A stretch of DNA of 64,000 nt from CAYSCW01 sp964449165 (lineage in GTDB: Bacteria; Acidobacteriota; Aminicenantia; Aminicenantales; Aminicenantaceae), in the NCBI GenBank assembly GCA_964449165.1, contig CAYVAT010000013.1:1-64000 (forward strand). The letters run 5' to 3'. Below, piece after piece: positions 16,157 to 24,495 of this stretch. Position 1 is the first letter of the stretch. Every line of letters begins with the position of its first letter. Made by a program: the position numbers and the translations under genes. Below the pieces are notes generated by a model that ran no database searches, had not been told where the DNA came from, and saw nothing but the letters and a program-made list of their open reading frames with translations.

Positions 16157-18075
16157 CTTACTACCCCCTTAATTTCAGCAAATATTTGCTCCTTTGTGAA
16201 GTGCTTTGCTCTCGCTGCACCCGACGGACAGGCTGATACACAAGTTCCACACCCTCTACAAAGAGTCTCATCTACAACTGCAATCTTTTTTTCTACATCC
16301 CGAGATATGGCAGAGTATGGACATAGAACAATACATACGTTACAGCCACTGCATAAATCTTCACTTATCTCTGATACCTTTGCTTCTAACTCAAGTTTTT
16401 CACCAGGTATAAGTCTTGAAAGTATTCTTCCTGCAGCGGCTCCTCCTTGAGCCACTGCATCTCCAATATCCTTTGGTCCCTGACAGCTCCCTACTGCAAA
16501 AACGCCTTCAAGTGCTGTAGCAAAAGGCTTCATCAATGTGTGCTCCTCAGCAAAAAAGCCCTGGTCATCTCTGGCTATATCAAGGAGTTCGGCTATTTTT
16601 TCAGTATCTTCGTTAGGCTCAACTGCAGGTGCAAGTACTACCATATCTACGGATATCTCTTTTCCATTTGTTCCCACTTTTATTTTTTCTCCTTCATCAG
16701 TAACAGTCACATCCTCTCCACTTCTTATAAACTCTATACCTTTCTCCACAGCCTTCTTATGCATCATTTGATGTTCTTTCTTCGGAAGACATAGGTCAGT
16801 ATAGAAGTGATGCATCTTTACCGCGGGCAATTTTTCTTTCATAAGATGGGCCAAGGTGAGTGAATACATACAGCATATGCCTGAGCAATAGCCCTTCTCT
16901 TTCCTGCCAACACAGTGAATGAAAGCTATGGATTTTGGCTCCTTCCCGTTCTTTAATTGAATCTTCCCTCCTGTTGGTCCATTTGAGGCATTCAACCTCT
17001 CTAATTGCATGGCTGTTAATACATTGTCATATTTTCCATATCCATATTGAGGAAGTTCTTTGGGATCAAAAAGTGCAGAGCCCGTAGCTAAAATAATTGC
17101 ACCTACGTTCTTCTCAATTGTCTTGTCCTCGTCATCATAATTAATGGCGTCAAAGGAACAACTTTCTTTGCAGATGCTGCATTCCTCTCCCTTGAATCTC
17201 TTGCAGTTATTCTTATCTATGACAGGCACATTAGGAAGACCACCAGCGAACGGAATATATATTGCTTTCCGGGATGACAATCCCTCATCATATTCATTGG
17301 GCACTTCCACAGGACACGGCTCAAAACATGCATCACATCCAATGCAGGCTTCTTCGTTTACGTATCGGGCTTTCTTCTTAACCTTGACAGTGAAATTCCC
17401 AAACGACCCAACAACTTCCTCTAGCTCGCTATAAGTGAATGCTTCTATATTCTCTTTTTGAAGGACTTCTTGCAGTTCAGGTGCTATCATGCAAGGTGCA
17501 CACTCCAAAGTTGGGTAAACTTCTTCAAATCTTGCTGTAAGCCCACCAATACAGGGGCTCTTTTCCACGAGATAGACCTTCCTGCCCTTCTGTGCGAGTG
17601 ATAGACATGCCTCTAATCCAGCTACCCCTCCCCCTACTACTAGAACATCAGGCTGAATATCAATTTCCTTTTTCTCTATAGGTTCTTGTAAAGAAGTCCT
17701 GTTTATTGCAGCTATAACAAGACTTTTTGCTTTTTCAGTTGCAGCAGATTTTTCAGCGGTAACCCAGGCACACTGCTCCCTTATGTTCGTCATCTGCATA
17801 AGATAAGGATTCAGCCCTGCTTCCTCACAAGCCCTCATAAATTTAATCTCGTACTGCTTTGGAGTGCAGGCAGCAATCACAACTCTTGAAAGCTTCTCAT
17901 TCTTTATTTCTTCTTTGAGAAATTTTAGCCCTTCTACTGAACACAGGAGATTATGACTCTTTGCCACTGCTACATCCTCGATGCCCTTTACTTCATTGGC
18001 AATAGCATCTACATCTACCTTGTCTCCTATGTTTGGTCCACATTTACACACATATACGCCTATCTTTTCAGCCAT
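16153..18075 (-). CDS. hdrA: HdrA, full-length electron-bifurcating flavoprotein subunit
   Basis: The 640-residue protein has the complete HdrA order. First comes the N-terminal domain (VYVCKCGPN), then a FAD Rossmann motif (GGGVAG) near residue 150 and the flavin-proximal CxxC (ECAPCMIAP). An internal ferredoxin follows (CIGCDACFEPCP and CSICKESC), then the HCVGRKEKGYCSG region and a C-terminal ferredoxin pair (CSGCNVC and CRGCGTCVSACP). AAGGAGGAACG precedes the ATG. It is the first structural gene of the hydrogenase operon. In methanogens HdrA splits electron pairs from H2 between ferredoxin and a disulfide; the high-potential acceptor here is unknown because hdrBC are not adjacent. Confidence 0.96.
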   Translation of the reverse strand: MAEKIGVYVCKCGPNIGDKVDVDAIANEVKGIEDVAVAKSHNLLCSVEGLKFLKEEIKNEKLSRVVIAACTPKQYEIKFMRACEEAGLNPYLMQMTNIREQCAWVTAEKSAATEKAKSLVIAAINRTSLQEPIEKKEIDIQPDVLVVGGGVAGLEACLSLAQKGRKVYLVEKSPCIGGLTARFEEVYPTLECAPCMIAPELQEVLQKENIEAFTYSELEEVVGSFGNFTVKVKKKARYVNEEACIGCDACFEPCPVEVPNEYDEGLSSRKAIYIPFAGGLPNVPVIDKNNCKRFKGEECSICKESCSFDAINYDDEDKTIEKNVGAIILATGSALFDPKELPQYGYGKYDNVLTAMQLERLNASNGPTGGKIQLKNGKEPKSIAFIHCVGRKEKGYCSGICCMYSLTLAHLMKEKLPAVKMHHFYTDLCLPKKEHQMMHKKAVEKGIEFIRSGEDVTVTDEGEKIKVGTNGKEISVDMVVLAPAVEPNEDTEKIAELLDIARDDQGFFAEEHTLMKPFATALEGVFAVGSCQGPKDIGDAVAQGGAAAGRILSRLIPGEKLELEAKVSEISEDLCSGCNVCIVLCPYSAISRDVEKKIAVVDETLCRGCGTCVSACPSGAARAKHFTKEQIFAEIKGVVR

Positions 18076-18132
18076 CGTTCCTCCTTATTATTTGAATTTT
18101 GACACTCCTCAATTGCGGCCATCTTCTGTATT

Positions 18133-18174
18133 TAATTATCTTGATAATTAGATATATCAAGGGGAATAATTATC
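18133..18174. promoter_or_regulatory. Inverted-repeat operator candidate upstream of hdrA
   Basis: TAATTATC at 18133-18140 and its exact complement GATAATTA at 18143-18150 form a perfect 8-base inverted repeat with a 2-base spacer. A third TAATTATC occurs at 18167-18174, overlapping the end of the ArsR-type gene. The site lies about 58 bases before the hdrA start, where an ArsR-family dimer would block transcription. That the neighbouring regulator binds here is inference. Confidence 0.6.
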
Positions 18175-18448
18175 TTTTTAATATTTGTAAGATTTTAACA
18201 ACACGCTTATCAATAACTTTATAACATACTTCTACTCCCTTTTTGCTTCCATCAATTATACCTCTGTTCCTTAATATCTGAAGGTGCTGAGAAATTGTAG
18301 GTTGAGGAATGCCTAATATTTTCTGTATTGAACTAACGCTACATCCTTCATTGTGGAGTCCTAATAATAGCAGCTCTATTATTTGCAGACGTACAGGGTG
18401 AGCGAATGCTTTCAAGAGCTCACTTTCATCCTTGTATTTATATTGCAT
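18170..18448 (-). CDS. ArsR-family winged-helix regulator
   Basis: The 92-residue protein has the ArsR layout: a helix with AHPVRLQIIELL, then the recognition region (IPQPTISQHLQILRNRGII) and a wing with a basic turn. It reads in the same direction as, and 94 bases ahead of, the hydrogenase operon. Two cysteines (near residues 36 and 80) could sense redox state or metal, but no classical ArsR metal motif (CxCxxC) is present. It probably controls the hdrA-mvh genes and perhaps itself. There is no evident ribosome site before the ATG, so it may be translated from a very short leader. Confidence 0.85.
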   Translation of the reverse strand: MQYKYKDESELLKAFAHPVRLQIIELLLLGLHNEGCSVSSIQKILGIPQPTISQHLQILRNRGIIDGSKKGVEVCYKVIDKRVVKILQILKR

Positions 18449-18756
18449 TTGTGGAAAGAACCATTATTTGACAGAGTATAATAACATAGTGAAACTTCTG
18501 CGTCTTATATGCATCATTTCTTTTAACCGCATATTTAAATATATAAATAATGCAGTGTCAAGGGAAAAAATAATACATATGGGATTGTGTTATTTGTGAA
18601 TCTAAAAAAGAGGTCCAGGATATGATGCGGAAATTCAAAAATGCTGGCTTTGAAGAAGAATTTATGAACCTAATGTTATATATCCCGTTTCTTAAAAAAC
18701 AGGGGTAATACTTCCTCGGAAGTAAAAATCTTTACTAAAGAATTTGTTATTATATA
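18449..18756. other. 308-base divergent region with a short degenerate ORF
   Basis: This AT-rich stretch separates the divergent ArsR-type and histidine-kinase genes and must hold both promoters; I cannot place either with confidence. On the plus strand the frame 18580-18708 is open for 42 codons and reads like real protein: a Cys pair (DCVICES) followed by a helical segment ending in LYIPFLKKQG. It has no conventional start before ATG 18622, which would leave 28 codons. It may be a small gene with an unusual start or the tail of a lost gene. Confidence 0.4.
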
Positions 18757-20301
18757 ATGGTATCAGATGGAGAAATTGGTTTGAGACAGGAAGATAAAGT
18801 AACAAAAGAATTCTTAGAAAATATCTTAGAGAGCATGGAAGGGGGAGTGCTTACTGTAGACAAAAATGGCAGGATCACCTCGTTTAACCGTTCTGCTGAG
18901 GAAATTACTGGTTTCAAGAGAGAGGAAGTACTGAATAAGGAATGTTGTCATATTCTTAAGACCGATCTCTGTGAAGAATTATGTCCTTTAGAAGAGATCT
19001 TAAAAGTTGGAAAGACAGTCCACAATTATGAGATTATGATTGCCAGCAAAGATGGGAATAAGGTTCCTGTAAACATAACGACTTCAGCATTACGATCCAG
19101 CAATAATGAGATAATTGGCGCTATAGAAAACTTCAGGGATTTGACCAAACATAAAGGATTATGGGGGAAGCTGCGCCAGGAAAGAAACAAAGCACAGCAG
19201 TACCTCAACATTGCGGGAGTTATAATCATTGCTATTAATGACAAGGGAATAGTCACCCTTATCAACAAGAAGGGGTGCGATGTCTTGGGTTACAGAGAAG
19301 AAGAGATCATCGGTAAAAACTGGTTTGATTTATGTGTTCCTGAAGCAGAGAAAAAAGAAAGAGAGGATACTTTTAAAAAAGTGATGGCAGGAAAAATACA
19401 GGAAGCTGAAGACTACGAAAACTCAATTCTGGCTAGATCTAGTGAGGAAAGGATTATCGCATGGCACAATACGACACTCACAGATGAAAAAGGTCATATC
19501 GTTGGCACTCTTAGCTCAGGAGAAGACATCACCAAGCGCAAACAAACAGAGGAAGAATTGATCAGATCTGAAAAACTAGTCTCTTTAGGTCAGCTAGCTG
19601 CCAGCGTTGCTCACGAAGTGAATAATCCATTGGCCGGTATTATGGTTTATATCAAGCTTCTTATCAAGAAGTATAAAGAAAAGAAACTGCAGACAGGAAA
19701 AACTGAAGAGCAGCTTTTGAAAATGGAAAAAGAACTGGATAGGACTACCCGAATAATCAGAAATCTTCTCGATTTCGCCCGCCAATCAGAACCGGCCATA
19801 AGACCAGTCGAAATAAATAAAGTAGTAGAAGCCGCTTTGTTATTAGTCGGACATCAAATCAGCCTTGAAAACATAAAGCTCGAGAAGGAATTAGATACTG
19901 AGCTTCCTCTTGTTCTTGCGGACTTTGATAAAATCCAACAGGTATTGATAAACATCATCATGAACGCGATTCAGGCGATGCCTGAGGGGGGCAACTTGAC
20001 AGTCTCTACATCGGTTGCTAAAAACGTTAAAATCAATCAGTTTCTCAAAGATACTGTTAGGATTGAAATCAAGGATACAGGAGTGGGAATTCCCAAAGAA
20101 AACTTAAGCAAACTTTTTACGCCTTTCTTCACTACTAAAGAAAAAGGCAAAGGTGTGGGGCTAGGACTCCCTGTTGTTCATGGAATTATTGAGCAGCATA
20201 AGGGAAAGATAGAAGTAGAAAGTGAACCCAACATAGGTACAGCATTCACGATATATCTGGAGGTAATGAATGAGGAAAAAGACAAAAATACTCGTAGTTG
20301 A
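18757..20301 (+). CDS. PAS-PAS sensor histidine kinase
   Basis: The 514-residue soluble kinase has two PAS domains (about 18-135 and 145-265), a HisKA dimerisation domain with the phospho-acceptor in SVAHEVNNPLAG near residue 288, and a HATPase domain with N, G1 (DTGVGIP) and G2 (GVGLGL) boxes. The first PAS has a Cys cluster (ECCHILKTDLCEELCP) of the kind seen in redox- or metal-sensing PAS domains. No membrane segment is present, so it senses a cytoplasmic signal. The ATG lacks a ribosome site; TTG 18781 behind GGAGAAA is an alternative start. It overlaps the NtrC-type gene by 32 bases, so the two form a two-component pair. Confidence 0.93.
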   Translation: MVSDGEIGLRQEDKVTKEFLENILESMEGGVLTVDKNGRITSFNRSAEEITGFKREEVLNKECCHILKTDLCEELCPLEEILKVGKTVHNYEIMIASKDGNKVPVNITTSALRSSNNEIIGAIENFRDLTKHKGLWGKLRQERNKAQQYLNIAGVIIIAINDKGIVTLINKKGCDVLGYREEEIIGKNWFDLCVPEAEKKEREDTFKKVMAGKIQEAEDYENSILARSSEERIIAWHNTTLTDEKGHIVGTLSSGEDITKRKQTEEELIRSEKLVSLGQLAASVAHEVNNPLAGIMVYIKLLIKKYKEKKLQTGKTEEQLLKMEKELDRTTRIIRNLLDFARQSEPAIRPVEINKVVEAALLLVGHQISLENIKLEKELDTELPLVLADFDKIQQVLINIIMNAIQAMPEGGNLTVSTSVAKNVKINQFLKDTVRIEIKDTGVGIPKENLSKLFTPFFTTKEKGKGVGLGLPVVHGIIEQHKGKIEVESEPNIGTAFTIYLEVMNEEKDKNTRS

Positions 20302-21637
20302 TGATGAAGATATAGTAAGAGAATCACTCCGCGATTGGCTGAGCAGTGTTGGCTATAAAGTGGAAATTGCCTCCTCTGGAGAGGAAGCCCTCCGGATAAT
20401 CAAACAGAAAAAGATCAAAATTATGCTTGCTGACCTCATCATGCCGGGCATGGACGGTATCGAACTGATGAAAAAGGCAAGAGAAATAGTTCCAACACTC
20501 TCAACGGTCATTATAACAGCCCATGGAACGATTCAAACAGCGATAACCGCGATCAGAGAAGGCGCTCATGATTACGTAGAGAAGCCGTTCTGCCCGGAAA
20601 AGGTCGAACTTATCATAAAGAATCTGGTGGAACATCAGGATCTGGTTGAGGAAAATATATCTCTTCGGCGGAAGATTGAAGCAAGATTCCACTTTGAGGG
20701 CATCATCGCAAAGAGCCCCAAGATGTTGAAGATAATTGAACTTATTAAAACAGTAGCGCCGACTAATGCCACCATACTGATTATTGGGAGAACCGGAACG
20801 GGCAAGGAAGTCATTGCACGGACTATTCATCATCAAAGTCCGCGTCGAAGCAAACCTTTCATCGCCACAAGTTGCGCATCCCTTCCGGAAAGTCTGCTGG
20901 AAAGTGAACTTTTCGGCCACGAAAAGGGCTCTTTTACAGGGGCAATAGGAAGAAAAAAAGGCAAGTTTGAAGCTGCAGACAGAGGCACTTTATTCCTTGA
21001 TGAAATAGGCGAGATAAATCCCAACACCCAGATCCATCTCCTAAGAGCACTTGAGGAGAAGAAAATTACCAGAGTGGGTTGTAATGAAGAAATTGGTGTT
21101 GATGTACGTATCATTGCTGCCACAAATAGAGATTTGAAAACTATGGTTGAGCAGGAGAAATTCAGAGAGGATCTGTATTACCGGTTGAATGTGGTAACTA
21201 TAGACCTCCCTCCGCTTAAGGATAGGATGGAGGATATTCTACCGCTGGCAGAGCATTTTTTGAAGAAGTATGCTCAAGAAAATAATAAAAGCATCAAAAA
21301 ATTTTCTCCTGAAATAGTAGAATTTATGCTGAATTATTCATGGCCTGGTAATGTTAGAGAGTTAGAGAACATGATCGAACGCGGTGTGATTATATCGAAG
21401 AATACGACAATCACTCTGGGCGAACTTCCACATGAAATTATTCACCCAGCTCCTAAAGAAGGAAAAACCATCGAGGCGGTCGAGAGAAATCACATCATTA
21501 GTGTGCTCGAAGAGACAAAAGGCAATGTTTCAAAGGCAGCTAAGATACTCGGTATTCGGCGGACGACCCTTTATAACAAGCTGAAAAAATATAATTATAC
21601 TGTCCATAAATTAGACACGAATTGTCCAATTAATTAA
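20270..21637 (+). CDS. NtrC-family sigma54 activator (response regulator)
   Basis: The 455-residue protein has a receiver domain (1-120; acidic DDED pocket, phospho-acceptor Asp in MLADLIMPG) and a sigma54-interaction AAA+ domain (about 140-370). The AAA+ domain shows a Walker A GRTGTGKE, GSFTGA in the position of the GAFTGA loop, and a Walker B region LFLDEIGE. A Fis-type helix-turn-helix lies at the C-terminus. Ser for Ala in the loop is a common tolerated variant. It is coupled to the kinase upstream. A sigma54 promoter 110 bases downstream is its most obvious target. Confidence 0.95.
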   Translation: MRKKTKILVVDDEDIVRESLRDWLSSVGYKVEIASSGEEALRIIKQKKIKIMLADLIMPGMDGIELMKKAREIVPTLSTVIITAHGTIQTAITAIREGAHDYVEKPFCPEKVELIIKNLVEHQDLVEENISLRRKIEARFHFEGIIAKSPKMLKIIELIKTVAPTNATILIIGRTGTGKEVIARTIHHQSPRRSKPFIATSCASLPESLLESELFGHEKGSFTGAIGRKKGKFEAADRGTLFLDEIGEINPNTQIHLLRALEEKKITRVGCNEEIGVDVRIIAATNRDLKTMVEQEKFREDLYYRLNVVTIDLPPLKDRMEDILPLAEHFLKKYAQENNKSIKKFSPEIVEFMLNYSWPGNVRELENMIERGVIISKNTTITLGELPHEIIHPAPKEGKTIEAVERNHIISVLEETKGNVSKAAKILGIRRTTLYNKLKKYNYTVHKLDTNCPIN

Positions 21638-21747
21638 CACCTTTTCATTTTTTGGCCATTCTTCGGCAATCTTGTCCTTTATCATAAATCATTTATTTTT
21701 AGAGCGTTAGCGCTTTTCCTAAAAAAATTTTTGAACTGCGTCTATTT

Positions 21748-21762
21748 TGGCACGCTGCTTGC
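21748..21762 (+). promoter_or_regulatory. Sigma54 (-24/-12) promoter
   Basis: TGGCAC, five bases, then TTGC matches the RpoN consensus with exact spacing. It lies about 100 bases before the ATG of the response regulator at 21864 and just behind the NtrC-family gene. An imperfect palindrome (AGCG-TTAG-CGCT) at 21703-21714 could be part of an activator site. This is one of the clearest promoter matches in the window. Confidence 0.85.
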
Positions 21763-21863
21763 ACTATAAATGAAATGAGATGACTAATTCCAATAGGATA
21801 GTCACTGTCGCCAAAGCTGTCCTGGTGGAAATTGACTAAAAAAACAAAAATTGGAGGTTAACA

Positions 21864-22658
21864 ATGAAAAAAGAAACTATGTTGGTTGTAGAAGATGAGG
21901 ATATTATGCGGGAGGCATTATCCGATTACTTCTCTGACGGGGGCCATAAAGTTGATACCGCCAATAATGGGGATAACGCATTGGAAAAATTTAATTTAGA
22001 AGATTACAACGTCATGATAGTCGATCTTAAATTACCCGGGCGTGATGGGCTTTCCGTGCTGAAGGAGATTAGAGCGAAGAATCCGAAGGCAAAAGTTATT
22101 ATCATCACGGCTTATCCCTCGATTGATACTGCAAAAGAGGCTATACGTGGTGGTGCGCTTGACTACTTACCAAAACCTTTTGAGCTGGACTATCTTGAAA
22201 CCATAATCAACCGATCTTACGAAGTTGAAATAGTACCTACACCGCCTGTTGAAGAACCAATAGTTGAAGAGAAAATTGTAACTCCATGCATCTGGATGCA
22301 AGCTGGCTTAGTAAAAAAACGGATGTGTACGCTCGGTTATCAATGCAATAATGCGTGTAAGTTTCATGCAGCAATGATGAAAAAAGAGGAATTCAGGAAT
22401 GATCCAAGGATTAAACCTTTTCTTGACAAACTTAACTCTCAAATAGGAAGGAAGCAGTGCAGATATACTATGAGTGGAGAAATTGCTCTGCGATCCTGCG
22501 ATAGGCTTTACCGCTGCGAGAGCTGCGAATTTCACCAGACAATCGAGGATGAGGTAGACCGCCAACTTGCCATTAAGGCCGCAAATCAAAAAAGGAAGCA
22601 GGCCAAAATGTATGGCCGGGTGGCAACGATGCATAGTCCATCCCGAAGTGACCACTAA
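21864..22658 (+). CDS. Response regulator with Cys-rich C-terminal domain
   Basis: The 264-residue protein has a receiver domain (1-120, phospho-acceptor Asp in MIVDLKLPG) and a Pro/Glu-rich linker. A Cys-rich tail follows: CIWMQAG...KRMC...QCNNAC near 140-170 and KQCRY...RSCDRLYRCESCEF near 195-225. The first half of the tail resembles the CIWM-AG-C-xxC element that in some anaerobes precedes GcvH-like proteins. There is no DNA-binding or enzymatic output domain, so the tail may bind metal or an Fe-S cluster. GGAGGTTAAC precedes the ATG, and a sigma54 promoter lies upstream. It is probably the output of the kinase-NtrC pair. Confidence 0.85.
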   Translation: MKKETMLVVEDEDIMREALSDYFSDGGHKVDTANNGDNALEKFNLEDYNVMIVDLKLPGRDGLSVLKEIRAKNPKAKVIIITAYPSIDTAKEAIRGGALDYLPKPFELDYLETIINRSYEVEIVPTPPVEEPIVEEKIVTPCIWMQAGLVKKRMCTLGYQCNNACKFHAAMMKKEEFRNDPRIKPFLDKLNSQIGRKQCRYTMSGEIALRSCDRLYRCESCEFHQTIEDEVDRQLAIKAANQKRKQAKMYGRVATMHSPSRSDH

Positions 22659-22861
22659 ATCCGACTTGTTCCAACTACCTAACCCGTTTTGATTCGATGG
22701 CTCCTTGGTTGATTGCGGATTTAAGAAAAACATCGAGCTTATCTCATTCCCCCTGTTTTTCTAGTCTGCTTTTCTGCAGGAGAAGTGGCGGAAATAAATC
22801 AATCTATTTGGTGCTTTCAATTCAGTGATGTTCTGTATCTTTTCTTTAAGAGTTGTTATTC

Positions 22862-23392
22862 TTATTTTCTATCTTTTTTTAGATTTTCCCTAATCATTCT
22901 TATCCCGTCAGGAGAATTGATAGGCATCTCCTTGAGCTGAGCCTTTATTTTTCTTGTGTCTAAATAGAACTTGTAGCTATTCTTTTTGTGGACATAGATT
23001 AAATCTATTTCAGGATTCCCCAAAATAAGAGTTATGATTGTTTGTCCAATATCACCCAAAGGCTTCCGGTCGATATGGCTGTGCTGGAAATCGGCTTTGA
23101 CTTTAGTCCCTTCTCCCTTTTTGGATTTTATGGAGAGGTGACCATTTGCTGCATTGGCGGCTTGTGATAAGAGAGACAGTCCTAGGCCAAATCGGCGAAC
23201 CGTTTTAGAAGTGTAAAAGGGATCAAGCACCTTTTCCATGGTTTGCTTATCCATACCCATACCGTTGTCGGTGATTTCGATAGACAGAAAATCTTTCTCT
23301 TTGTCTTCTTTTATCCTTATTTCAATCTTATCGGCTTTGGCTGCCACAGAATTTTCGACGATGTCTAGAATGTGCAAAGAGAGATCTTCCAT
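22862..23392 (-). CDS. HATPase-domain protein (histidine-kinase-like ATPase)
   Basis: The 176-residue protein is a stand-alone GHKL ATPase domain: N box (HILDIVENSVAA), G1 (DNGMGMD) and G2 (RRFGLGLS). It lacks a phospho-acceptor histidine domain. ATG 23392 with GAGG 5 bases ahead is preferred to the adjacent TTG at 23395. It is last in a six-gene operon with an [FeFe]-hydrogenase-like protein. The same set of PHP, ATPase and hydrogenase-like genes lies beside hydABC in Thermotoga and clostridia. The operon also has an RsbW-like ATPase, so two GHKL proteins are present. Confidence 0.85.
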   Translation of the reverse strand: MEDLSLHILDIVENSVAAKADKIEIRIKEDKEKDFLSIEITDNGMGMDKQTMEKVLDPFYTSKTVRRFGLGLSLLSQAANAANGHLSIKSKKGEGTKVKADFQHSHIDRKPLGDIGQTIITLILGNPEIDLIYVHKKNSYKFYLDTRKIKAQLKEMPINSPDGIRMIRENLKKDRK

Positions 23393-23418
23393 CAAAACCT
23401 CAGCCTGGATTATTCAGG

Positions 23419-24150
23419 TTAGTGAATTAATTTTCTCCCATCTTCATTTTTCAAGGCTTTTTTTATTTCGGCCACTGTGCCGTCCTTGAGCAAGAATGAT
23501 GTAAAGCTTTTTCCGATATCATCGGGATAATGGGCATCTGAAGAGCAGGTGATCGGATAATCCTTTGAATACCTTTTCTTTGCCTCTTCGGAAGTGATTG
23601 CAGGAGAAATTTCTAAAGCATCCAATTCCAAATTATCCGGGATGAACCCCAGTTGGCCGATGATGCTGAAAGATTCTCTATCTATATGGGAGGCGATCGC
23701 TATTCCGTCGAGAGAGTGAATGATTTTGATGATTTTTTCAAGAGGAATAGTCGTAGCTCCAATCAAGAGTTTATTATTGAAACCAAGCACTTCCTCTTTT
23801 TCATTCACGATGACTTGCATCCCGAAGGCTTCTTCATCATTTTCTCCAGGCAACTTATCATAGACATGCTCCTGCAGTTTTAGAGCGTTTTCTATTTCGT
23901 CAAAAAGTGCCAAGACATGAACTTCTTCTTGAGAGGTCACTTCCATCCCGGGGAAAACATTAATATTCATCTTCTTGGCAGCGTTCATTATGGCCAGAGA
24001 ATTTTCAGATGAATTATGATCACAGATGCCTATGATATCTATTTTTTTTTTCTTTGCCGCCTTGAGTATTCTCTTTGGAGACATATCCAGTTCAGTACAG
24101 GGAGAAAGGCAGGTGTGGATATGCAAGTCCGCTTTGAAAGGTCTGAGCAT
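23419..24150 (-). CDS. PHP-domain metal-dependent phosphoesterase
   Basis: The 243-residue protein has the PHP metal motifs: DLHIHTCLSP near the N-terminus, ICDHNSSEN, a Glu in GMEVTS, SHIDRES and a C-terminal SSDAHYPDD. PHP enzymes hydrolyse phosphoesters such as small phospho-metabolites; the substrate here is unknown. It starts 3 bases after the DRTGG gene. Such a PHP gene recurs in HydABC-associated operons, suggesting a role in hydrogenase signalling or cofactor metabolism. Confidence 0.88.
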   Translation of the reverse strand: MLRPFKADLHIHTCLSPCTELDMSPKRILKAAKKKKIDIIGICDHNSSENSLAIMNAAKKMNINVFPGMEVTSQEEVHVLALFDEIENALKLQEHVYDKLPGENDEEAFGMQVIVNEKEEVLGFNNKLLIGATTIPLEKIIKIIHSLDGIAIASHIDRESFSIIGQLGFIPDNLELDALEISPAITSEEAKKRYSKDYPITCSSDAHYPDDIGKSFTSFLLKDGTVAEIKKALKNEDGRKLIH

Positions 24151-24153
24151 GAA

Positions 24154-24495
24154 TTAATCTTTTAAACTTATCAATTCATACAATTTACCCGAAACTTCAA
24201 AGGCCATTTCTTCACTGCCAAGGAGGGGCAAATTTTCCTCCTTTGCTTTTTGAAGCGTGTTTTCATCAGGTTCTCGGTTATTGACTATGATTATTCCAGA
24301 CAGGTCTTTCAGTTTGGCCACAGCGATAATATTCTGATGGGTCTGAAGAGTGATCCAGAGATTGTTTTCTTTGCTGTTGGCAATCACATCACTAAGAAGA
24401 TCGCTCGTGTATCCACTTGTAACCTCTACATCCAACTTATCTTGGCCTGTCAAAACTTTAAGCTGTAATTTTTCAATGATCTCTTTAAGTTTCAT
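24154..24495 (-). CDS. DRTGG-domain protein 1
   Basis: The 113-residue protein matches the small DRTGG fold found at the N-terminus of HPr-kinase and in phosphotransacetylase-related proteins: an N-terminal KLKEIIEKLQL helix and the GYTSDLLSDV segment. DRTGG domains are thought to bind ligands or mediate regulation; no catalytic residues are known. Its start overlaps the stop of the hydrogenase-like gene. It is a diverged duplicate of the protein at 26311-26676, the two flanking the ATPase and hydrogenase-like genes. Confidence 0.8.
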   Translation of the reverse strand: MKLKEIIEKLQLKVLTGQDKLDVEVTSGYTSDLLSDVIANSKENNLWITLQTHQNIIAVAKLKDLSGIIIVNNREPDENTLQKAKEENLPLLGSEEMAFEVSGKLYELISLKD

